Shown in pieces: positions 1-4,191 of a stretch of DNA of 5,577 nt (its first letter is position 1; each line of letters opens with the position of its first letter). Under the pieces are notes generated by a model. The model was not told the origin of the DNA. It searched no databases and was given only the letters and a program-made list of their open reading frames with translations. A program made the translations under genes and the position numbers. Source of the stretch: an uncultured Clostridium sp. (GTDB lineage: Bacteria; Bacillota; Clostridia; Lachnospirales; Lachnospiraceae); contig CABQJA010000154.1 of assembly GCA_902464345.1 (NCBI GenBank), positions 1 through 5,577 on the forward strand, written 5' to 3'.

Positions 1-29
1 GTTCAGAAAAAAGAGGTTACAGAACTATT

Positions 30-467
30 TTATTCGTGTGCAAAGTCATATAGTTTCTGGATGTCTGCAGGGAGCTTATCCGGCAGCATCGCATGGATTT
101 CGTCTTCATTGCCATCGGCTATGGCCTTGTCATAATACCAGCATTTGAATTCAAGCAGGGCCATGTTTTTTTCAAGCTCGCACATCTGCTCTTCGAGTAC
201 CTGTTTTCGGGTCTCGAAGAGCTCTTTTCGCTTCTGATAGGTGGAAGGCCCCTCTTCACACCATTGCATGAACTGTCGGATGTCCCGGATCTCCATGCCG
301 GTCTTTTTCAGGCAGTCAATGACGTGCAGAGTCTCCAGCTCCCTGTCTGAAAATTTGCGGATGCCGGATTGGCGTTCCATCGTCGGGAAAAGTCCCTCAT
401 TATCATAATATCTGAGTGTGGATACCGGTATCTGAAACATTTCTGCGACCTGTCCGATTGTATACAT
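30..467 (-). CDS. MerR-family transcriptional regulator, AdhR/NmlR-like
   Basis: The protein is 145 aa and cytoplasmic, predicted to bind DNA as a dimer and to switch on a promoter with an over-long spacer. The N-terminal winged helix-turn-helix is clear: YTIGQVAEMF at residues 2-11, then VSTLRYYDNEGL at 15-26, and GIRKFSD at 35-41 in the wing. A charged helical stretch at about residues 78-104 is the usual MerR dimerisation coiled coil, followed by KCWYYDKA (108-115), which I recall from clostridial members of the group. Cys52 (in VIDCLKK) lies where AdhR/NmlR-type sensors carry their reactive cysteine, so aldehyde or thiol stress is a reasonable but inferred signal. The start at 467 was chosen over an upstream in-frame ATG at 575 because AGGAGG lies at 475-480 and the HTH begins at residue 2; the longer version would run through the divergent promoter. 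It is divergent from an aldo/keto reductase remnant and a RibD-like reductase, its probable targets. Confidence 0.93.
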   Translation of the reverse strand: MYTIGQVAEMFQIPVSTLRYYDNEGLFPTMERQSGIRKFSDRELETLHVIDCLKKTGMEIRDIRQFMQWCEEGPSTYQKRKELFETRKQVLEEQMCELEKNMALLEFKCWYYDKAIADGNEDEIHAMLPDKLPADIQKLYDFAHE

Positions 468-514
468 AATAAATCCTCCTGAATTTATGCAATATAATAA
501 GTGATAAAAAGGTA

Positions 515-545
515 TTGACCTAAAGCTGACTTTAGGTGTTAGTAT
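515..545 (+). promoter_or_regulatory. MerR-type promoter with 19-bp spacer and operator dyad
   Basis: The -35 hexamer TTGACC (515-520) and -10 hexamer TAGTAT (540-545) are separated by 19 bp, which is the hallmark of MerR-activated promoters. Between and slightly overlapping them is a perfect inverted repeat, ACCTAAAG (518-525) - CTGA - CTTTAGGT (530-537), the expected dimer site for the adjacent regulator. It faces right, towards the aldo/keto reductase remnant and the RibD-like reductase at 713. The dyad also lies upstream of the leftward merR gene, so autoregulation is possible. A weak leftward -10 (TATTAT on the minus strand, 494-499) is visible without a convincing -35. Confidence 0.85.
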
Positions 546-558
546 GATTGTACAATCA
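545..558. promoter_or_regulatory. 14-bp perfect palindrome at the predicted transcription start
   Basis: TGATTGTACAATCA is a perfect 14-bp palindrome that begins on the last base of the -10 hexamer and covers the predicted start site (about 551-553). It is separate from the MerR-type dyad at 518-537. Its place suggests a second operator, possibly for a repressor, but no protein can be assigned. An AT-rich 14-mer palindrome could also occur by chance. Confidence 0.4.
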
Positions 559-584
559 ATGAACAAAGAAATCAATAGGTTTGA

Positions 585-713
585 AAGGAGATTTCAAATG
601 CCGATGTGGACTTTGAAATCAGTGCAGAAGATATGGAGACACTTAAGAAATTAAAGAAGATCGAAAACTACGGGACAAGCAGCGGATTCCCGGTTTATGG
701 AGGAAGATTGTAA
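585..713 (+). pseudogene. Aldo/keto reductase, C-terminal remnant
   Basis: The frame from 585 to the TAA at 711-713 encodes about 42 residues. They include NADVDFEISAEDMETLKK and end in FPVYGGRL, which resembles the C-terminal end of NADPH-dependent aldo/keto reductases (typically ~280 aa: a '..NADVFDFE(I/L)S.EDM..' segment, then a short tail often ending FPVYGGK). The TIM barrel, the catalytic Asp/Tyr/Lys/His residues and most of the cofactor site are missing. In-frame stops (TAG 576, TGA 582) lie just upstream, so nothing longer can be read. A good ribosome binding site (AAGGAG, 585-590) is followed by ATG at 598, but that frame gives only 18 residues (stop 652-654) and is out of register with the remnant. 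This fits an in-place deletion joining the promoter/start region to the 3' end of the gene. Its TAA overlaps the ATG of the next gene (TAATG), so the two were once an operon. The exact junction, somewhere in about 558-603, is uncertain. Confidence 0.7.
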
Positions 714-1387
714 TGAAAAGACCATATATTATTTGTCATATGATGACTTCCGCGGATGGAAGAATTGACTGTGCCATGACCGCACAGCTTCCGGGAGTAG
801 ATGATTATTATCAGACTCTGCGGGAACTGGATGTGCCGACAACGGTCAGCGGCAGAGTGACGGCAGAGCTGGAGATGGCGGAGCCGGGTAGCTTTCATGC
901 AGAGAATGATGCAGTATACGGAGCAACCGGATTCTCAAAGAAGGCGGATGCGAAGGACTATGAGATTGTTGTAGATACCAGAGGAAAGCTGCTCTGGCCG
1001 AATGCGACCGGAATGAGTAAGCCATATCTGATCATTACCGGTGAGCAGGTGAGTAAAGAATATCTAGACTATCTGGATGGACAGAATATTTCGTGGGTTG
1101 CCTGCGGGAAGGAGCGGGTCGATCTGGCAAAGGCCTGTGAGATCCTTGCGACAGAGTTTGGCGTGGAACGGATGGGAATTGTCGGCGGTCCGGCGATCAA
1201 TACTGCATTTCTGGATGCGGGACTTCTGGATGAGATCAGTATCCTGATGGGAGCCGGAATCGACGGAAGAGGAGGAATGCCGGCGGTATTTGACGGGCGT
1301 GCCATGACCCATGGCGTTACAGGACTGAAGCTGATGGATGTGAAGCGTTTTGCCAGTGATGCAGTCTGGATCCGGTACCGGATATAA
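713..1387 (+). CDS. RibD C-terminal / dihydrofolate-reductase-like family reductase
   Basis: The protein is 224 aa, soluble, and a single-domain member of the RibD_C (DHFR-fold) family, whose known members reduce pyrimidine intermediates of riboflavin synthesis or folates with NADPH. Visible family features are the first strand YIICHMMTSADGRID (5-19), the segment TTVSGRVTAELE (43-54), DTRGKLLW (88-95) and the glycine-rich cofactor loop GIVGGPAIN (155-163), followed by LLDEISILMGAGIDGRGG (171-188). The deaminase half of a true bifunctional RibD is absent and no other rib gene is nearby, so a stand-alone stress or xenobiotic reductase is as likely as a riboflavin role; the substrate is unknown. 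The start is supported by GGAGGAAG at 699-706 and by the TAATG overlap with the aldo/keto reductase remnant, which implies former translational coupling. Transcription probably begins at the MerR-type promoter about 160 nt upstream. Confidence 0.88.
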   Translation: MKRPYIICHMMTSADGRIDCAMTAQLPGVDDYYQTLRELDVPTTVSGRVTAELEMAEPGSFHAENDAVYGATGFSKKADAKDYEIVVDTRGKLLWPNATGMSKPYLIITGEQVSKEYLDYLDGQNISWVACGKERVDLAKACEILATEFGVERMGIVGGPAINTAFLDAGLLDEISILMGAGIDGRGGMPAVFDGRAMTHGVTGLKLMDVKRFASDAVWIRYRI

Positions 1388-1400
1388 GTAAGAGATAAAA

Positions 1401-1464
1401 CCCCGCATCTGACATTGATAGGTACTCGGAATCCCGGACACATATCACATTGGCAGATGCGGGG
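1401..1464. terminator. Inverted repeat between convergent genes, probable bidirectional terminator
   Basis: CCCCGCATCTG (1401-1411) and CAGATGCGGGG (1454-1464) are perfect 11-bp complements enclosing 42 nt. It lies between the convergent stops at 1387 and 1481. Reading leftward, the stem is followed at once by TTTTAT, so it best serves the DUF1846 gene; reading rightward, the tail (CTTCTGTATTT) is only weakly U-rich. The loop is unusually long for an intrinsic terminator. Confidence 0.6.
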
Positions 1465-1480
1465 CTTCTGTATTTACATA

Positions 1481-2959
1481 TTAATTATTAGTGGCACCTT
1501 CGTAAACAGCCTCATTGGTGAATTCGATTCCCAGTTTCTTGAAGGTATTCATGTCCACTGCGGAAAGAATAGCCGATACATGGAGCTGGCAGCCGGATAG
1601 CTTCGGCAGCTGTTCCAGAGCAAGCTTCGCATTCGGATCGGAGACCGCACACATGGAGAGCGCGATCAGAACCTCATCGGTATGAAGTCTCGGATTGCGG
1701 CTGCCCAGATAGCCGGTCTTTAACTGCTGAATCGGTTCGATGAAGGTGCGGGAAATCAGATGTACCTTTTTATCAATGTTACCAAGCACCTTGATTGCAT
1801 TTAACAGAACAGCGGAAGCCGGACCGAGCAGATCGGAGGTAGAGCCTGTAATGATAGTTCCGTCCGGAAGCTCCAGTGCGGCTGCGGCAGAACCGTTCTC
1901 TTTCGCCAGATCATTGGCAACCGGTACAACGGCACGGTCGTTTACCGTGATCTTAGCCTGCTTCATGATCAGTTCCTGCTTATAAACCTCTTCCTTGGTC
2001 GCTTCATCTTTGACAAATCGGTTCAGTGACTGATAATATCTCCGGATGATCTCCTGTCTGGAAGCCTCCTTGCAGACCTCATCATCAATGATGCAGTTAC
2101 CTGCCATATTAACACCCATATCAGTAGGGGACTTATATGGACAGTGACCGTAGATGCCCTCAAACATAGCGGCGAGTACCGGATAGATCTCGATATCCCG
2201 GTTATAATTGACGGTGGTCTCGTTATAAGCCTCCAGATGGAAAGGATCGATCATATTGACGTCATTCAGATCGGCGGTCGCAGCCTCATATGCCAGATTG
2301 ACCGGATGCTTCAGAGGAATATTCCAGATCGGGAAGGTCTCGAACTTGGCATAGCCGGCCTTGATTCCGTTCTTATTCTCATGATAGAGCTGGGACAGGC
2401 AGGTTGCCATCTTGCCGCTGCCCGGACCCGGTGCGGTTACGATCACCAGAGGACGGGTAGTCTTGATGTAATCATTCTTGCCATAACCCTCATCACTGAC
2501 GATCAGATCAATATTATTCGGATAGCCCTCGATCGAATAATGGTGGTACACATGAATACCGATGGCTTCCAATTTCTTCCGGAAAAGGTCGGCGGAAGGC
2601 TGACCGGCGTAGCGGGTAATGACCACGCTGCTGACATACAGTCCCTTCTTCTTATATATATCGATCAATCGGAGTACATCCTCATCATAGGTGATGCCGA
2701 GATCATGCCGGATCTTATTCCGCTCGATATCGGCAGCATTGATGGAAATGATCATTTCTGCCTGATCGGCGAGCTGAAGAAGCATCTGCAGCTTACTGTC
2801 CGGTGCAAAGCCCGGAAGAACACGGGAGGCATGGTAATCATCCAGTAATTTTCCTCCAAATTCCAGATATAATTTGTCTCCGAACTGGGAAATCCGCTCT
2901 CGGATATGGGCGGACTGCATGGACAGGTATTTATCGTTGTCGAATCCAATACGTTTCAT
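1481..2959 (-). CDS. DUF1846 / UPF0371 family protein
   Basis: The protein is 492 aa with no signal peptide or membrane segment, matching the usual length (~495-500 aa) of this conserved, functionally uncharacterised family found in Firmicutes and Actinobacteria. It opens with KRIGFDNDKYLSMQSAHIRER and has a glycine-rich phosphate-loop-like segment, TAPGPGSGKMAT (175-186), followed by a cluster I associate with the family: YHENKNGIKAGYAKFETFPIWN (192-213), HPVNLAYEAATADL (218-231), YNRDIEIYPVL (252-262) and SPTDMGVNMAGNCI (277-290). The loop is not a strict Walker A (GxxxxGK[ST]) because Met follows the Lys, so nucleotide binding is only a suggestion. The start at 2959 is preferred over an in-frame ATG at 3088 because AAGGAG lies at 2967-2972 and the extra 43 residues are unlike the family. 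No cellular role can be assigned from context: it is monocistronic, divergent from a hydrolase and convergent with a reductase. Confidence 0.93.
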   Translation of the reverse strand: MKRIGFDNDKYLSMQSAHIRERISQFGDKLYLEFGGKLLDDYHASRVLPGFAPDSKLQMLLQLADQAEMIISINAADIERNKIRHDLGITYDEDVLRLIDIYKKKGLYVSSVVITRYAGQPSADLFRKKLEAIGIHVYHHYSIEGYPNNIDLIVSDEGYGKNDYIKTTRPLVIVTAPGPGSGKMATCLSQLYHENKNGIKAGYAKFETFPIWNIPLKHPVNLAYEAATADLNDVNMIDPFHLEAYNETTVNYNRDIEIYPVLAAMFEGIYGHCPYKSPTDMGVNMAGNCIIDDEVCKEASRQEIIRRYYQSLNRFVKDEATKEEVYKQELIMKQAKITVNDRAVVPVANDLAKENGSAAAALELPDGTIITGSTSDLLGPASAVLLNAIKVLGNIDKKVHLISRTFIEPIQQLKTGYLGSRNPRLHTDEVLIALSMCAVSDPNAKLALEQLPKLSGCQLHVSAILSAVDMNTFKKLGIEFTNEAVYEGATNN

Positions 2960-3109
2960 TGAAAATCTCCTTCGCAAATTAGTAAAACATGGTGGCACCG
3001 AAAATAAAAGTACCAAATATGAGAATATCACATTGTGAGAAGAAAATACAGAGAAAACGTATAAAACGGACGAAATATGGAGGCACACCGGAAATGAAGG
3101 GAGAAACGG

Positions 3110-3139
3110 TTGACAGGTAAAATCAGACGGTGCTATAAT
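3110..3139 (+). promoter_or_regulatory. Sigma-A promoter with extended -10 for the hydrolase gene
   Basis: A perfect -35 TTGACA (3110-3115) and perfect -10 TATAAT (3134-3139) are 18 bp apart, with a TG at 3131-3132 forming the extended -10 motif. Transcription should start near 3145-3147, giving a leader of about 120 nt before the hydrolase ATG at 3268. A promoter this close to consensus predicts strong transcription unless repressed. Confidence 0.85.
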
Positions 3140-3143
3140 TTCT

Positions 3144-3163
3144 TGGTTAGAAAAAACTAACCA
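3144..3163 (+). promoter_or_regulatory. Dyad / 5' hairpin at the transcription start
   Basis: TGGTTAG (3144-3150) and CTAACCA (3157-3163) are perfect complements around an AAAAAA loop. It begins at the predicted +1 of the promoter above. It could be an operator that holds back a near-consensus promoter, or a 5'-terminal hairpin protecting the mRNA; sequence alone does not decide. It is too early and lacks a U-tract, so it is not an attenuator terminator. Confidence 0.5.
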
Positions 3164-3267
3164 TATGTATGGAAATTATTTATATAGGAATATAGGGAGC
3201 TGGAAGGAAAAAGTGAAACATAACTCCGACACAACAGAGCAGAGAGACAGAAGAAGGAGACGGCGAA

Positions 3268-4191
3268 ATGAAGAAACAGTTTTTTGAACTTGGACGGGAT
3301 GGGTTCTGGGGAACCTATTATGAGAATCCGAAAAAAACAGATGCGGTAATGATCGGACTTTTCGGGGACGATTCCAATAGCTATATGGCAAAATGCGGTG
3401 CAAAGTGGTGCCACAGACAGGGTCTGAACGTGCTTGCCATGTCACCGGGAAAGAAGAATTACAGTCATGTAAATTATCCGCTGGACAGAGTTGAAACGGC
3501 CATTCATTGGTTAAAGGAACATGGAAATCATAAATTCGCAATCATGGGTATGAGTACCGTCGGTATGCAGGCACTTGCAGCAGCTGCCTATATTCCGGAT
3601 ATTACGTTGACATTTGGCCTGACAGCAAGCGATTTCGTATGGCAGGGGTTTGAACAGGGCAAGAAGGACGGTTGCAGAGAATGGCCGGTACCGGGGACTT
3701 CGACGCTCTCCTGGAGAGGAGAACCACTCCCATATATGCCGTTTGTATATCAGCATCCACAGTATTGGCAGAAGATACAGGAGGAGACCAAGGGATCCGG
3801 TGATTTTGAACGGTCGACCGTGATATTCCGGGATTCGGAGGCAGCAAGAGAACATACGGAAGAGGAAATGATCCCGATTGAGAGAATCCATGGCAGACTG
3901 ATTCTGATCGGTGCGGATGATGACGGCTTATGGGAGGCCGGAAAATATGTCCGCCGAATGGATCAGCGGCTGAAGGAGAAACCGCACGAGTGCATTTATG
4001 ATGCAGTGGCTTATGAGCATGGTACACATTTTGTGCTGCCGGAGTCTATGCTACGGATTGCACTCCCGGTGGGACTCAAATTCGTACTTCGGTTTGTATT
4101 TAAAGCAGCAAAGGAATATCCGAATGAGTGCGAAGCCACCAGAAAGGATATAGACCGGAGACTTTCAGAAGCAATCAGAGAGTGGAAATAA
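3268..4191 (+). CDS. Alpha/beta hydrolase, acyl-CoA thioester hydrolase/BAAT C-terminal type
   Basis: The protein is 307 aa, predicted cytoplasmic (no signal peptide), and resembles the C-terminal alpha/beta-hydrolase domain of bile acid-CoA:amino acid N-acyltransferases and acyl-CoA thioesterases. The N-terminal domain of the animal enzymes is absent. A nucleophile elbow, GMSTVG (94-99), gives Ser96; bacterial members with Ser rather than Cys are expected to be hydrolases more than acyltransferases. The acid is probably Asp218 in IGADDDGLW (214-222), and the histidine His254 in EHGTHFVLP (250-258), completing a Ser-Asp-His triad in the right order. FGDDSNSY (32-39) precedes the elbow where the oxyanion loop would lie. 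AAGGAG at 3254-3259, 8 nt before the ATG, fixes the start. It has its own strong promoter and stands alone. The natural substrate (acyl-CoA, bile-acid conjugate or other ester) cannot be told from sequence. Its last ~180 nt are overlapped antisense by the next gene's reading frame. Confidence 0.85.
   Translation: MKKQFFELGRDGFWGTYYENPKKTDAVMIGLFGDDSNSYMAKCGAKWCHRQGLNVLAMSPGKKNYSHVNYPLDRVETAIHWLKEHGNHKFAIMGMSTVGMQALAAAAYIPDITLTFGLTASDFVWQGFEQGKKDGCREWPVPGTSTLSWRGEPLPYMPFVYQHPQYWQKIQEETKGSGDFERSTVIFRDSEAAREHTEEEMIPIERIHGRLILIGADDDGLWEAGKYVRRMDQRLKEKPHECIYDAVAYEHGTHFVLPESMLRIALPVGLKFVLRFVFKAAKEYPNECEATRKDIDRRLSEAIREWK

Larger units (their letters stand above)
2960..3267. other. Divergent intergenic region
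   Basis: No gene is supported in these 308 bases. The right half holds the hydrolase promoter and leader. The left half (2973-3109) must contain the leftward promoter of the DUF1846 gene, but I could not find a convincing -35/-10 pair there; it is AT-rich with several weak -10-like hexamers. A short odd-centred palindrome, TCACATTGTGA (3028-3038), is the only dyad seen in it. A 39-codon reading frame from ATG 3165 to a stop at 3282-3284 has no ribosome binding site and overlaps the hydrolase start; I do not call it. Confidence 0.6.

Noticed and set aside
1..29. Possible terminator for the merR gene (GTTC...GAAC ends around an A-rich stretch).
   Set aside because: Only 4 bp pair and the region is cut by the window edge.
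468..575. Possible 36-residue N-terminal extension of the MerR regulator.
   Set aside because: It reads through the divergent promoter and operator; AGGAGG at 475-480 and the HTH position fix the start at 467.
598..654. 18-residue reading frame (MPMWTLKS...) with a good ribosome binding site.
   Set aside because: Its sequence is the out-of-frame reading of the aldo/keto reductase remnant; best explained as a deletion product rather than a real small protein.
2144..2848. Long plus-strand open frame (234 codons) opposite the DUF1846 gene.
   Set aside because: It is antisense to a well-recognised family protein, has no ribosome binding site and no recognisable domain.
2991..3000. GGTGGCACCG resembles the conserved T-box riboswitch core on the plus strand.
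   Set aside because: There is no stem I / specifier loop upstream, no terminator/antiterminator pair downstream, and it lies upstream of the hydrolase's own promoter while facing away from the DUF1846 gene.
3028..3038. TCACATTGTGA odd-centred palindrome in the divergent intergenic region.
   Set aside because: Only 5-bp arms, and no clear promoter beside it; chance occurrence is likely in AT-rich DNA.
2960..3088. Possible 43-residue N-terminal extension of the DUF1846 protein with a hydrophobic stretch.
   Set aside because: It has no ribosome binding site, whereas AAGGAG precedes the ATG at 2959, and the family begins at KRIGFD.
3165..3284. 39-codon upstream reading frame in the hydrolase leader, with an Arg-rich run (RRRRRR) near its end.
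   Set aside because: No Shine-Dalgarno sequence, its start is within ~20 nt of the predicted transcript end and just after a hairpin, and the Arg run only reflects the AGGAGA-rich ribosome binding region read in another frame.
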